From assembly GCA_029946125.1 (NCBI GenBank), contig JAQSDX010000004.1:1-64000 (forward strand): a DNA stretch of 64,000 bases, in the 5' to 3' direction. The translations under genes and the position numbers were made by a program. Positions 35,979-44,764 of this stretch are shown one piece after another. The notes under the pieces are model-generated. The model made no database searches and was not told where the DNA came from. It saw only the letters and a list, made by a program, of their open reading frames with translations. How positions within the stretch are numbered: the first letter of the stretch is position 1; each line of letters opens with the position of its first letter. Source of the stretch: Candidatus Methylobacter titanis (GTDB taxonomy: Bacteria; Pseudomonadota; Gammaproteobacteria; Methylococcales; Methylomonadaceae).

Positions 35979-37480
35979 GAAGCCAAGCCAAAACTGACCC
36001 CATGCTTACGGCAAATCAATTTCGCAGAAATATGCGCCGATTCATAAATCGTCGGCAAGCCGCTGCCCGGATGCGTGCCGCCGCCAACCAGATAACACTG
36101 GTCAAGTTCCTGAAACTGGTTGTGCGGCCGCCAGTACAACAGTTGGCTGAATTTATGCGATAAACTGAAGGTCGCGCCTTTGAATACATGCTCGTCAGTT
36201 TCCCAGGTCTGCGGGGTGATGATTTTTTCGCATTCGATATGCTCGCGAATACCGGTTAAATTCAGCCGCGTTTCCAGCGTATCCAGCACTTGCTCGCGCA
36301 TGTCAGCACAGACGGTTTGCCAGTCAATATGGCTGTCGTTATTGGGCATAGGCACCAACACATACAGTGCTGATTTTCCGGCAGGCGCCAGAGTTTCATC
36401 ACTGACACAGGCGTTTTGCACATAAAACGAGAAATCTTTGCTCAGGATTTTGTTATGGAAAATATTGCTGATGTTGGTGCTGTAGTCATCGGCAAAAGCG
36501 ATGCTGTGATGCGGCAAATCGTAGCAGGTGTCCAAACCCAGATACAGCATAAACGTCGAGCAGGAATACTCCAGCTTTTTGACTTTCTCCGGGCTGTACT
36601 GCTTTAATTCAGTCGGCTTGACCAGATGGGTCATCGCGTAGGCAAAGTCGGCATTGACGATGACTTCATCGGCGATAATCTCGCTGCCGTCGTGCAAACG
36701 CACGCCCGTTACTACCTTGTTTTTAATCAGCAGCGATTCAACCGCGGTGTCGGTATGAATAAGCCCACCTTGCTCGGTGATGACTTTCGCCATCGCGGCG
36801 GCAATTTTATTCAGGCCGCCTTTGACATGGTAAATGCCGTATTCATGCTCCAGATAAGACAGCATGGTAAATAGCGCCGGACAATCCCAGGGCGACATGC
36901 CTAAGTATTTGGATTGGAAAGAAAATACCAGGCGCATTTTCTCTTCGTTAAAGTACTTGCCCAAATTGGAAAAGACGCTGTGATTAAGCGCAAGACCGGG
37001 CAAAGCGCGCAGCAAGTCCAGAGAAAAAAAGGCTTTCAGGCTGCTGTAATCGCGCTTAATGCAAGGATAAAGTTTTTCGAAGCGTTTACCTTCCTGCTGC
37101 AAATAAAAATCATAGCCTGCGCTGCCTTCAGCAAAGGCCCCGGTCAATTCGGCGCGCATTTTATCGCGGTCGGAAAAGACATTGACGGCGCGGTCGGAAA
37201 ACAACAAGCGATACATCGGATCGAGTTTGATGAAGTCCAGATAATCGGCGCTGTTTTTGCCGCATAACTCGAACATTTCATCGAGTACATGTTTCATCAA
37301 CAAAAAGGTAGGGCCGGTATCGAAGACGAATTTGCCCAGACGAATGGGACGATTGCGTCCGCCGACTTCGGCATTTTTATCGAAAATAGTGACGTTAAAG
37401 CCGCGTCGGCTCAATAGCATTCCTGCGCACAGGCCGCCGGGCCCGGCACCGATGATGACAATATGTTTTTTTTCAGACAT
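35975..37480 (-). CDS. crtP: Diapocarotene oxygenase/ketolase (CrtP/CrtNb type)
   Basis: 501-residue FAD protein homologous to CrtN. It has IIGAGPGGLCAGMLLSRRGF at the N-terminus, VGGRNRPIRLGKFVFDTGPTFLLM, and YLVGGGTHPGSGLPTIYESA at the C-terminus, the pattern of CrtP/CrtNb enzymes that oxidise the terminal methyl groups of diapocarotenoids to aldehydes. Its product would be the substrate of the adjacent aldehyde dehydrogenase. The assignment of CrtP versus a second desaturase rests on this context. Confidence 0.85.
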   Translation of the reverse strand: MSEKKHIVIIGAGPGGLCAGMLLSRRGFNVTIFDKNAEVGGRNRPIRLGKFVFDTGPTFLLMKHVLDEMFELCGKNSADYLDFIKLDPMYRLLFSDRAVNVFSDRDKMRAELTGAFAEGSAGYDFYLQQEGKRFEKLYPCIKRDYSSLKAFFSLDLLRALPGLALNHSVFSNLGKYFNEEKMRLVFSFQSKYLGMSPWDCPALFTMLSYLEHEYGIYHVKGGLNKIAAAMAKVITEQGGLIHTDTAVESLLIKNKVVTGVRLHDGSEIIADEVIVNADFAYAMTHLVKPTELKQYSPEKVKKLEYSCSTFMLYLGLDTCYDLPHHSIAFADDYSTNISNIFHNKILSKDFSFYVQNACVSDETLAPAGKSALYVLVPMPNNDSHIDWQTVCADMREQVLDTLETRLNLTGIREHIECEKIITPQTWETDEHVFKGATFSLSHKFSQLLYWRPHNQFQELDQCYLVGGGTHPGSGLPTIYESAHISAKLICRKHGVSFGLAS

Positions 37481-37513
37481 GGGTAGGATTTCTTAAAGAT
37501 TGATAGGTGGAGT

Positions 37514-37550
37514 TGGCTTTATTAAGACGACTTTAGTCTTAATAAAGCCA
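37514..37550 (-). terminator. Long hairpin between the ICMT-like gene and crtP
   Basis: TGGCTTTATTAAGAC (37514-37528) pairs perfectly with 37536-37550 around a seven-base loop; the stem overlaps the last codons of the ICMT-like gene. It may terminate that gene or attenuate read-through into crtP-ald-crtN. Confidence 0.65.
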
Positions 37551-38111
37551 GGGAATAAGTTTCTTGGTGCGATAACAGTAATCACCATAGGCCTGGCCGA
37601 AATGCTCGATGAGTCCCTGTTCTTCAACGAGAATGCGCTGATTTAACACATAAGTCAGCGGGCCCAGCAGCAACACTATTGCCAATAGATCGCCCATTGC
37701 CAGTCCCGCCGCAAAAAAACTGATGAACAACCCGGTATAAGCCGGATGACGAATGAGATGATAAGGGCCTCGATCGATCAAAACATGCCGAGACTGCGTT
37801 ATTGCCGTGGTACTGAAAAAACGTCCCAGACTGGCAACTGCATAAAACCGTAAGCCCAGTCCGATAGTCAATAAGCCCAGCGCAATACCCTGACGCGGGA
37901 GATAAGCCATCGGCAACACCAACAAATGCAGTTGTTTAACCCCCAAGGCCAAGATCAGCGAGGCAATAACAACGAGCCAAATCAACTGTTCCGAACGGTA
38001 TTTTTGCCGGTCTGGGCGGTTGCAAGGCAAACGGGTTTTATAAACGATAGCCATTTCCAGCATCGCCCAACTGCTACCGAGCAGCAGCCAAAGTTGTTGT
38101 ATAGGAGTCAT
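37539..38111 (-). CDS. Isoprenylcysteine carboxyl methyltransferase-like membrane protein
   Basis: 190 residues with five or so membrane helices and the ICMT/PEMT C-terminal signature (LIDRGPYHLIRHPAYTGLF, then VEEQGLIEHFGQAYGDYCYRTKKLIPWLY). Bacterial members methylate small or lipid substrates with S-adenosylmethionine. Immediately upstream of crtP on the same strand, it could methyl-esterify a diapocarotenoic acid or another isoprenoid; this is inference. A hairpin separates it from crtP. Confidence 0.8.
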   Translation of the reverse strand: MTPIQQLWLLLGSSWAMLEMAIVYKTRLPCNRPDRQKYRSEQLIWLVVIASLILALGVKQLHLLVLPMAYLPRQGIALGLLTIGLGLRFYAVASLGRFFSTTAITQSRHVLIDRGPYHLIRHPAYTGLFISFFAAGLAMGDLLAIVLLLGPLTYVLNQRILVEEQGLIEHFGQAYGDYCYRTKKLIPWLY

Positions 38112-38194
38112 TTGTGTGTGTCAGCGGTTAAAATCAGTGCGTGGTAGAATCTACCCTCTTTTTTGGATAACGCCAATTATAAACGCTTCTTGCC

Positions 38195-38893
38195 ATGCCC
38201 AATATCATCCAACTCACCCACGTTCATAAAGCCTATACCCTGGGGCAATTAAAGCAGCCGGTGTTACATGACATTTCTCTAACCATTAGCTCGGGGGAAT
38301 TTGTCGCTATCGTCGGCCCTTCCGGCAATGGCAAATCGACTTTATTGAATCTGTTGACCGGCATCGATCGTCCTTGCCGGGGAGAAGTCCTGGTCAACGG
38401 CAGCGCCTTGCACCGCTTGCGCGAAGAACAATTGTCGATTTGGCGCGGCGCCCATGTCGGCATTGTGTTCCAGTTTTTTCAATTATTGCCTTCGCTGAAC
38501 CTGTTGCAAAATATCCTGCTGCCGATGGATTTTGTCGGCAAACTGCCCAAACGGGAACGTCTGGAACGGGCGCGTTATTTGCTTAACTTGGTAGGCTTGG
38601 ACGAACAAGCCAAACAGTTGCCGGGGCAAGTATCGGGCGGACAACAGCAACGCGCCGCCATTGCCCGAGCCCTGGCCAATGATCCGGCGTTGATTGTCGC
38701 CGACGAACCGACCGGCAACCTCGATTCTGCGACTGCGGATGCGGTGTTCGCGCTGTTTTCAGCCTTGCAGCAGCAAGGCAAAACGCTGGTGATCGTGACG
38801 CATAATGAAGACCTCGCGCAATCCGCCTCGCGCCGCATCGCCATTCATGCCGGACGCATTCATGACGATCAGTACCTGTCCAACACGAAGTAA
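38195..38893 (+). CDS. ABC transporter ATP-binding protein (LolD/MacB type)
   Basis: 232-residue nucleotide-binding protein with Walker A GPSGNGKSTLL, Q-loop IVFQFFQLLPSLN, signature VSGGQQQRAAIARAL, Walker B LIVADEPTGNLD and switch histidine VIVTHNEDL. It belongs to the type VII (LolCDE/MacB) ABC class, working with the FtsX-domain permease encoded six bases downstream. The substrate is unknown; lipoprotein, antibiotic or lipid export are typical of the class. Divergent from the carotenoid group with only 83 bp between. Confidence 0.92.
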   Translation: MPNIIQLTHVHKAYTLGQLKQPVLHDISLTISSGEFVAIVGPSGNGKSTLLNLLTGIDRPCRGEVLVNGSALHRLREEQLSIWRGAHVGIVFQFFQLLPSLNLLQNILLPMDFVGKLPKRERLERARYLLNLVGLDEQAKQLPGQVSGGQQQRAAIARALANDPALIVADEPTGNLDSATADAVFALFSALQQQGKTLVIVTHNEDLAQSASRRIAIHAGRIHDDQYLSNTK

Positions 38894-38898
38894 ACAGT

Positions 38899-41325
38899 AT
38901 GTTGTTTAATTTAAATCTCTGGCAAAAGGTCAGCGCCGATTTATTTAGCCATAAATCCCGCAGCGCGTTGGCAATCTCGAGCATTGCGATAGGCTTGTTT
39001 GTGATCGGTACCTTGCTGGGCATGATGGACTTGCAATTGGGCAGCATGGATAACGCACACCGGCAATCGCAACCCTCGCACATTAATTTGATACTGAGAC
39101 AGGACGCTGATGTTGCCGTTGCCAAAACCATCAAAAATATCGATGGCGTTGCCGATATTGACACCTTGACGCAGTTTACTGCGCAATTTAAAACGTCTCC
39201 ATCGGCGCAATGGCAAACCGGAACGGTGTTGTTCCGGGCCGATTATCAGGATCAAGCCTACGACCGGATGACCTTGGTGTCCGGCAGCTTTCCACGCGAC
39301 AACCGCATTGCTGTCGAACGCCTGTCGGCACGATTTTCCGGGCTTAACTCTGGTGACAGCATTGAATTCAGTACTGCGAACGGCAGCGAGAAACTGGCTA
39401 TCGACGGCATTATCCGGCATCCGTTCGTTAAACCGCCTGCGTTTGGCGGGCAATTGCATTTTTTTATCGCAGAGGAATTGGCACCCATTTTCGGCATACC
39501 CGCGCACACTTTCAGACAGTTGTTAGTGCAAATAAAACCGCCGTACAGCGAGGAAAAAGCCCGATCTATCGCCGGTAAAATTCGCGCACAACTGGCCGTA
39601 TCGGGCATAGCCGTCAACGCCACCTTATTGCAACATCCCGACCGGCATTGGGGGCGGGCGATTTTTTCCGGTATTCACCTGGTATTGACGGTGATGGCAT
39701 GGGCGTCGCTGGCCTTGAGTTCGGTACTGATTCTCAACACCGTGGCCGCGTTAATTACCCAGCAAACCGACCAGATCGGCATTATGAAATCACTGGGCGC
39801 GCGCCGCCGAACCATAGCCGGCATCTATTTATCCGAAGTGTTTATCCTGTCGCTAATCGCGTTGCTGATCGCCATACCGTTGAGCTGGGCGGGCGCTTTT
39901 TACAGCAGTCGCTGGTTATTGGATGTGTTCAATATCGAGCTGAACGGCTTTGTCTATTCAGCGCAAGCGTTGTCTTTGATGATTGCAGGCGGATTAGTCG
40001 CACCGTTGCTGGCGGCATTGTGGCCTATTTGGAAAGGCGCGTCGATGTCGGTGCGCCAGGCCATTGCCAGTTACGGCTTAGGCGCGGATTTTGTTAGCCA
40101 CGGCTTTGACCGCTGGCTTGAACGCACCGTAGCCGCTTGGTTGCCGACACTTTACGCGGTCGCGCTGGGCAATTTGTTACGCCGTAAAGCGCGATTGCTC
40201 TGGACGCAAAGCGTGCTGATTATTGCCGGCGTGTTGTTCATCGTTATCATGAGCCTGATTGCCTCAGTTAACCTGACCTTGAATAACGAACTGGCGCGCA
40301 GCCGCTATGCGGTCCGTATCGGCTTTGCCCAAGACCAGTCTGCCGATCTCGTCAACGACATAGTGCGCACTATCCCGCCCACCGTCGCTGTGGAATTTTG
40401 GCAGCGCCTGCCCGCCGAACTGTTACAGGGCGACAAGTTGATTCGGCAATCCGGCAGTCTGGGCCTGCAAATGATCGGACTGCCCGCCGACACCACGATG
40501 TACCGCCCGCTGATCGTTGCCGGACGCTGGTTCGACCCAAGCGACGACCGACAAAAGCAGCTGGTTATCAATGCCGAAACCGCCGAACTCAACGGCATAC
40601 AGGTTGGCGACACCGTTAACGCCAAATTGATGCAACAACCGGCCCGCGCATGGCAGGTGATCGGTTTATATCGCGGTTTTGCCGGTTCCGGCTATGCGGT
40701 GGAAGCGGTTTATGCTCCCTTAAGCGCGATGCAGCCGGATAGCCTGAACGCACACAAGCATGCGTTTGCGCTGCTGTCCGCTGACATTCATTCCCTGGCG
40801 GAAGAAAAAACCTATGTCGATGCGTTAAAAACCGCCTTCGAACAGCAACAGATCAAACTGGATTTTTACACCACGCTGGCCAAACTGGAACAACGCCGGT
40901 TTGCCGAAAATCAATTCCGCCCGATGACCCGCATGTTGCTGGGACTGGCGGTCATGATTGCCGCTGTCGGCGGGATTGGCCTGTCAGGAACCTTGGCTAT
41001 CGGCGTATTACAACGCACCCGGGAGATAGGCGTACTCCGCGCCATCGGCGCAAGCTCGTCCGCGATTTTTAAATTATTCATGCTCGAAGGTTTATTTCAT
41101 GGTTGTTTGGCGTGGCTCATCAGCATTCCGCTCGCCTTTCTGCTTGCCGAACCGTTGGCCAAACAACTGGGAACTACGATGCTGGGCATAGAGCTGGATT
41201 TTGTTTTTTCCCTGGTATCGGTAGGATTCTGGTTAGGCTTTGTACTGATTCTGGCACTGCTGGCGGCTTATTTGCCTGCTCGACAGGCGTCCAGAATAGT
41301 CGTTAGAGCAGGGTTAAGTTATTAA
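38899..41325 (+). CDS. ABC transporter permease with two FtsX domains
   Basis: 808 residues: an N-terminal membrane helix, a large periplasmic domain (about residues 45-245), three helices (FtsX domain 1, about 255-380), another helix with a second periplasmic domain (about 435-660), and a final three-helix FtsX domain (about 675-800). It is therefore a fused two-repeat permease as in the YbbP/SalY-like exporters. The partner ATPase is the preceding gene. Stems such as TDQIGIMKSLGARRRTIAGIYL and TREIGVLRAIGASSSAIFKLF are the coupling-helix motifs. Substrate unknown. Confidence 0.9.
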   Translation: MLFNLNLWQKVSADLFSHKSRSALAISSIAIGLFVIGTLLGMMDLQLGSMDNAHRQSQPSHINLILRQDADVAVAKTIKNIDGVADIDTLTQFTAQFKTSPSAQWQTGTVLFRADYQDQAYDRMTLVSGSFPRDNRIAVERLSARFSGLNSGDSIEFSTANGSEKLAIDGIIRHPFVKPPAFGGQLHFFIAEELAPIFGIPAHTFRQLLVQIKPPYSEEKARSIAGKIRAQLAVSGIAVNATLLQHPDRHWGRAIFSGIHLVLTVMAWASLALSSVLILNTVAALITQQTDQIGIMKSLGARRRTIAGIYLSEVFILSLIALLIAIPLSWAGAFYSSRWLLDVFNIELNGFVYSAQALSLMIAGGLVAPLLAALWPIWKGASMSVRQAIASYGLGADFVSHGFDRWLERTVAAWLPTLYAVALGNLLRRKARLLWTQSVLIIAGVLFIVIMSLIASVNLTLNNELARSRYAVRIGFAQDQSADLVNDIVRTIPPTVAVEFWQRLPAELLQGDKLIRQSGSLGLQMIGLPADTTMYRPLIVAGRWFDPSDDRQKQLVINAETAELNGIQVGDTVNAKLMQQPARAWQVIGLYRGFAGSGYAVEAVYAPLSAMQPDSLNAHKHAFALLSADIHSLAEEKTYVDALKTAFEQQQIKLDFYTTLAKLEQRRFAENQFRPMTRMLLGLAVMIAAVGGIGLSGTLAIGVLQRTREIGVLRAIGASSSAIFKLFMLEGLFHGCLAWLISIPLAFLLAEPLAKQLGTTMLGIELDFVFSLVSVGFWLGFVLILALLAAYLPARQASRIVVRAGLSY

Positions 41326-41464
41326 CGCCGGATGTCTGGAAGCGGAAGCAGCATGTAACCGGGTAGGCCGGAATAAGGCTATCGAAGCGTGTGGCGTGAG
41401 GTAGCGTTTCCCGCCTACGGGGGCTTTATGTCTTTGAGCAATATCGCTCGAGAAATAGCTGAGA
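41326..41464. repeat. Convergent spacer with REP-like sequence
   Basis: GC-rich imperfect palindromic blocks (GTAGGCCGGAATAAGG..., then CCCGCCTACGGGGG) look like a dispersed intergenic repeat between two convergent genes. No coding potential. Confidence 0.4.
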
Positions 41465-41680
41465 TTATTGCCAACCTATCAGCCAACAAGATGAATCTTT
41501 AAGCGCTTGCCACTCTATTTCGTAGATATTGTTGTTGATGACGGCTTCCAACTCGCAAGCAATAATATCTGCATTTTCTGCGCGAATCAGTTTGGTCACC
41601 ATAAAATGACGTTCTTTTTGCTGGGGTTTTACTGCCGTCCATTTTGACAGCAGTAGTTTATGCGGATTTATTCGATTCAT
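41465..41680 (-). CDS. Small Trp-rich protein (TIGR02450 family)
   Basis: 71 residues beginning MNRINPHKLLLSKWTAV with conserved tryptophans (SKWTAV, YEIEWQALKDSSCW, LIGWQ). This family of unknown function is often found near photolyase and LitR/CarH genes. Here it is the last gene of a leftward operon headed by a CarH-like regulator, six bases after the DUF393 gene. Confidence 0.85.
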   Translation of the reverse strand: MNRINPHKLLLSKWTAVKPQQKERHFMVTKLIRAENADIIACELEAVINNNIYEIEWQALKDSSCWLIGWQ

Positions 41681-41685
41681 GATGG

Positions 41686-42066
41686 CTATTCCTTTATCGG
41701 CGGTTTACCGGTAAGCGGCAAACGATAGCGGGCGAAAATACGATAGCAAAACTCCATGATCGGCACCGCCAAGGGCAGGTTTTCTATCATTGGCGCAACG
41801 CGCCGGTAATAAGGGAGCTGTTTCCACACCTGTAAAAACCCGAGCACTCCAGATTGCAGCTGCTGATTCTCGTCGATGACATACATGCGCTCCATTGCCT
41901 GTTTGTACGTTAAGCCCGCTTGCGCCAATGCAGTTTTGTCCCGGGTAATATCTACCCAATTAACATTGCCGTGTTTATCGAGTCTTTTCATCGCCTTGAT
42001 TTCAATAGTGCAGATAGGACATTCGCCATCATGAAAGCAGGTGACTTTGGGTTTAGAGGCTGCCAT
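41686..42066 (-). CDS. DCC-type thiol-disulfide oxidoreductase family protein (DUF393)
   Basis: 126 residues with the N-terminal DxxC-like signature FHDGECPICTIEIKAM (two cysteines in CPIC) and a C-terminal IFARYRLPLTG. Thioredoxin-like fold predicted from family; the reaction is not known. Its start abuts the stop of the SRPBCC gene with no gap, so the two are coupled. Part of the CarH-headed operon and probably light-induced. Confidence 0.87.
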   Translation of the reverse strand: MAASKPKVTCFHDGECPICTIEIKAMKRLDKHGNVNWVDITRDKTALAQAGLTYKQAMERMYVIDENQQLQSGVLGFLQVWKQLPYYRRVAPMIENLPLAVPIMEFCYRIFARYRLPLTGKPPIKE

Positions 42067-42531
42067 TTAACTGTTATCACCCCATTTGTTTTGCAAATAG
42101 TCGCGCCGCGTATCAAATATGCATTCAAGTTTACTGGCGATAAGGACTGAGTTTATCCATTGCCCCAGCCAGCCGAAAGGCATGGCGTAGAACATGATGT
42201 CTTCCAGCATGATGCCATTTTGCATTTCAGTCAAACACACTTCATGACTCCAAAATTTGAATGGGCCAATGCGCTGTTCATAGACAAAGCGTTTGGCTTC
42301 GTCGCAGTGACTGATCTCGGATAGCCAGGTCATATTAATGCCCGATACGGCTTTCATTTGATAACTGAGCAGTAAACCGGCATAAATTTTTTTCGGCACT
42401 TTAGAGGTGATGGTCACATGAAAAAATGCCGGAGTGATGTCATTCAGGTTATAGGGCGAGGAAAAAAATTCCCAGGCTTCCTGGACCGTCAGATTGAGCT
42501 GTTGTCGGCGATAGAGTTGATAAATTTTCAT
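42067..42531 (-). CDS. SRPBCC-fold ligand-binding protein
   Basis: 154 residues of the START/SRPBCC type, with the N-terminal LNLTVQEAWEFFSSPYNLNDITP and YEQRIGPFKFWSHEVCLTE, as in the family annotated as ligand-binding or cyclase-like. It should bind a hydrophobic ligand; which one is unknown. It overlaps the regulator gene by four bases and is followed directly by the DUF393 gene. Confidence 0.82.
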   Translation of the reverse strand: MKIYQLYRRQQLNLTVQEAWEFFSSPYNLNDITPAFFHVTITSKVPKKIYAGLLLSYQMKAVSGINMTWLSEISHCDEAKRFVYEQRIGPFKFWSHEVCLTEMQNGIMLEDIMFYAMPFGWLGQWINSVLIASKLECIFDTRRDYLQNKWGDNS

Positions 42532-43454
42532 GAGGAGGTTTGATTACCTGAGCGGTCTAATAGCATCCACTGCTGAGCCTTGTTGTGAAAATGGGTAATG
42601 TCGGTGATCAGTTCGCAGCGTGGCAAGGTCGGTAGCAACTGTGGGTGGCAGTATGTGGCTCCACTACCGCCTATCCAGATAGCCGAAGTCGCCGTTTGTT
42701 GCGCCGTGGCGATAATGCGCAATTGTTCAAGCGTTGTCGGTTCCGGTGGTGTTTTAACCAAACCGATCACGATGATGTCGGGCTGTAAATGCTGGGCCGC
42801 TTCGACAATATCCTTGCCGGGCAAGTTCGCGCCCAGGAAATAGCAGCGGTATTGCTGCGAGGCCGCCAGCAGACAGCTTAACAGGATGCCGCATTCATGG
42901 GGTTCATCGCTCGGGGTGGCGAACAGTATCGCCGGACTATTCGCTGAGGCGTTGTGCAGGTTGTTGACCATGCTGAACACGATACGATTTACGCAGCAGG
43001 TAAACATATGCTCCTGGGCGATGCTCAATTTTTCTTCATGCCAAAGTTCACCGACTTTTTTTAGCGCGGGCAATAAGATGTCACGGGCGTATTCCAAGGG
43101 TTCGCTAGCCACCAGAGCCCGCTTCAACAGCAACTCGCAACGGTCAATGCGATAGTCCATGACGGCGTCAATAATCTGCTTCAGCAGCGGATGCTGGCTG
43201 TCTTTGGCTGAAACTTGTACTTGTTGTTGCAGGTCGCGCAATGCATCGCCATTCAAATTGGCGATCTTGCTGATGGTGTGGCCGCTGCTGGTCAGTTGTG
43301 AGAGTAGCGTCAGTTTTTCCAGATCCAGCTGCGAATAGTGACGGCGGTTATTGTCGCTACGCAGCGGGGCGACGCAAGCGTAGCGGCGTTCCCAAGCCCG
43401 CAGGGTTTCTGCCGGCAGTCCGGTTAATAAGGTAATGGCTTTAATTGAATACAT
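42528..43454 (-). CDS. CarH/LitR-type B12-dependent photoreceptor regulator (MerR family)
   Basis: 308 residues: a MerR-type winged helix (residues 1-70, with ETLRAWERRYACVAPLRSDNNRRHY), a four-helix linker (about 88-165) and a cobalamin-binding Rossmann domain (about 172-300). The residues by which CarH holds adenosylcobalamin are present with exact spacing: Trp138-His139 and Glu148-His149 (GELWHEEKLSIAQEHM), and the lower-ligand motif E-x-H-E-x-G with His186 (DEPHECG). Such proteins repress in the dark and release DNA when light breaks the Co-C bond. It leads an operon with SRPBCC, DUF393 and TIGR02450 genes and is divergent from a sigma factor. Confidence 0.88.
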   Translation of the reverse strand: MYSIKAITLLTGLPAETLRAWERRYACVAPLRSDNNRRHYSQLDLEKLTLLSQLTSSGHTISKIANLNGDALRDLQQQVQVSAKDSQHPLLKQIIDAVMDYRIDRCELLLKRALVASEPLEYARDILLPALKKVGELWHEEKLSIAQEHMFTCCVNRIVFSMVNNLHNASANSPAILFATPSDEPHECGILLSCLLAASQQYRCYFLGANLPGKDIVEAAQHLQPDIIVIGLVKTPPEPTTLEQLRIIATAQQTATSAIWIGGSGATYCHPQLLPTLPRCELITDITHFHNKAQQWMLLDRSGNQTSS

Positions 43455-43509
43455 TGTTTATGTTTTGTACAGAAAATATATTGACAACAATTATACATCA
43501 GCGTAATTT
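43455..43509. promoter_or_regulatory. Divergent carH/sigma control region
   Basis: A sigma-70 promoter for the sigma-factor gene is clear: TTGACA (43481-43486), 17 bases, TAATTT (43504-43509). TTGTACA (43465-43471) matches the TnTACA core of CarH/LitR operators. Weaker copies lie 11 bp either side (TGTTTA at 43455, TATATT at 43477), the repeat period reported for CarH, and TATACA occurs at 43492. The site would allow control of both genes. Confidence 0.55.
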
Positions 43510-43543
43510 TATCGCCAGGTTAAAAAAATTAACAGGACCAGTC

Positions 43544-44725
43544 ATGATAGAAACAGCACCCAATCGAGCTCTTCCAACCGCTGCGCTAAGCGCAGCCGAA
43601 CCGCTTGTGCTGGCCATGAACCTGGAACAGGCCAGGCTGAATCTACATCTGTTATTGCTGGAAGAAGATCAAGCGACGCTGTTATTGCTGAAGCATTGCC
43701 TGTCTCAGTTAGATAATGGCCTGGATATTTGGGAAATGGTCAGCGATAAAACCTCCCCTCAGATTATTGTACAAGGTGTAGATTTTGTACAGTCTAATCT
43801 TGTTCAGACTATGCAATCTTTGCTGAACAATCCTGTTGCCAGATCCTCGTTACTCAGTCTGCGTTTTTTATCTAATTTTTTAATTGAAGTCTCCGACTTG
43901 TGTCAGTCGATTCTTTATCATGACTCCGCCTTTACTAGCTATCTACACAAGCTTGACCAAGCCGCTCAAACCTTGAAAGTTGCCAGGCAAAAAATGATTG
44001 CCGGTAATACCGGTTTGGTTGCCTTTGTCGCTTATAAACAAAAAACTACGGTGCTGAGTTTTGACGATTTAGTGCAGGAAGGCGTGATCGGCCTGATCAA
44101 AGCCGTAGACCGTTTCGACCCTTATCGCGGCTTTCAGTTTTCCACCTATGCGATTCCCTGGATCAAACAGGCGATCTCACGCTTGATTGTCAAACAGGAA
44201 AAAATCGTGCGCTTGCCGGTGGCTTTGGCCGAAAGAGCCTGTGCGGTGTTTGAAGCGATGCGCAACGCCTATCAGCAAACCGAGCGCTGGCCCAGTGTTG
44301 AGCAATTGAAGCTACTCTGCGATTTAAGCGAAGACGAGATCAAAACCATCAGAAATTACTATCAGGCGACCCATTCCCTGGATGAGGTTCGGGATAACGC
44401 GGAAGAGGAAGGCCAGGCGTTAATGGCGCGCATGAAACAACAACAATTTGCACTACCGATGGATGACTTGATTGAGCGCAATTTGCGCCAATATCTTGAT
44501 CGGGTCGTTGCGACCTTGCCGGAAAAAGAAGCGGCCATTCTGAATATGCGTTTTGGACTGAAAAATCACACCGAAACTACCTTGCAAGTCATTGCCGATC
44601 AACTGCAGGTCAGTCGTGAGCGCGTCCGACAAATACAAAATGAAGCGTTAAAAAAACTTAAAAACCAGTTTGGTTGCGACCTCGCGCTGTTCCTTGAGCC
44701 CAATGACAGCTACGAAAACGAATAA
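43544..44725 (+). CDS. Sigma-70 family RNA polymerase sigma factor (non-housekeeping)
   Basis: 393 residues from the ATG at 43544 (AGGACC upstream); the frame stays open back to 43445 but that overlaps the promoter. An N-terminal region of about 130 residues is unlike RpoD. Then come region 2 (FDDLVQEGVIGLIKAVDRFDPYRGFQFSTYAIPWIKQAI), region 3, and region 4 with a helix-turn-helix (LQVIADQLQVSRERVRQIQNEALKKL). It is an alternative group 2/3 sigma. Divergent from the CarH-like repressor and followed 39 bp later by hflK, it is probably light-induced and may drive the region's stress genes. Confidence 0.9.
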   Translation: MIETAPNRALPTAALSAAEPLVLAMNLEQARLNLHLLLLEEDQATLLLLKHCLSQLDNGLDIWEMVSDKTSPQIIVQGVDFVQSNLVQTMQSLLNNPVARSSLLSLRFLSNFLIEVSDLCQSILYHDSAFTSYLHKLDQAAQTLKVARQKMIAGNTGLVAFVAYKQKTTVLSFDDLVQEGVIGLIKAVDRFDPYRGFQFSTYAIPWIKQAISRLIVKQEKIVRLPVALAERACAVFEAMRNAYQQTERWPSVEQLKLLCDLSEDEIKTIRNYYQATHSLDEVRDNAEEEGQALMARMKQQQFALPMDDLIERNLRQYLDRVVATLPEKEAAILNMRFGLKNHTETTLQVIADQLQVSRERVRQIQNEALKKLKNQFGCDLALFLEPNDSYENE

Positions 44726-44764
44726 TAACAAGGTTGCACCAGCCCATCGCCAACAGGAGTGATT

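Noticed and set aside
43767-43791. Second CarH-like operator inside the sigma-factor gene
   Set aside because: Kept only as a note: the repeats are 9 bp apart, not 11, and encode a normal peptide, so chance is likely.
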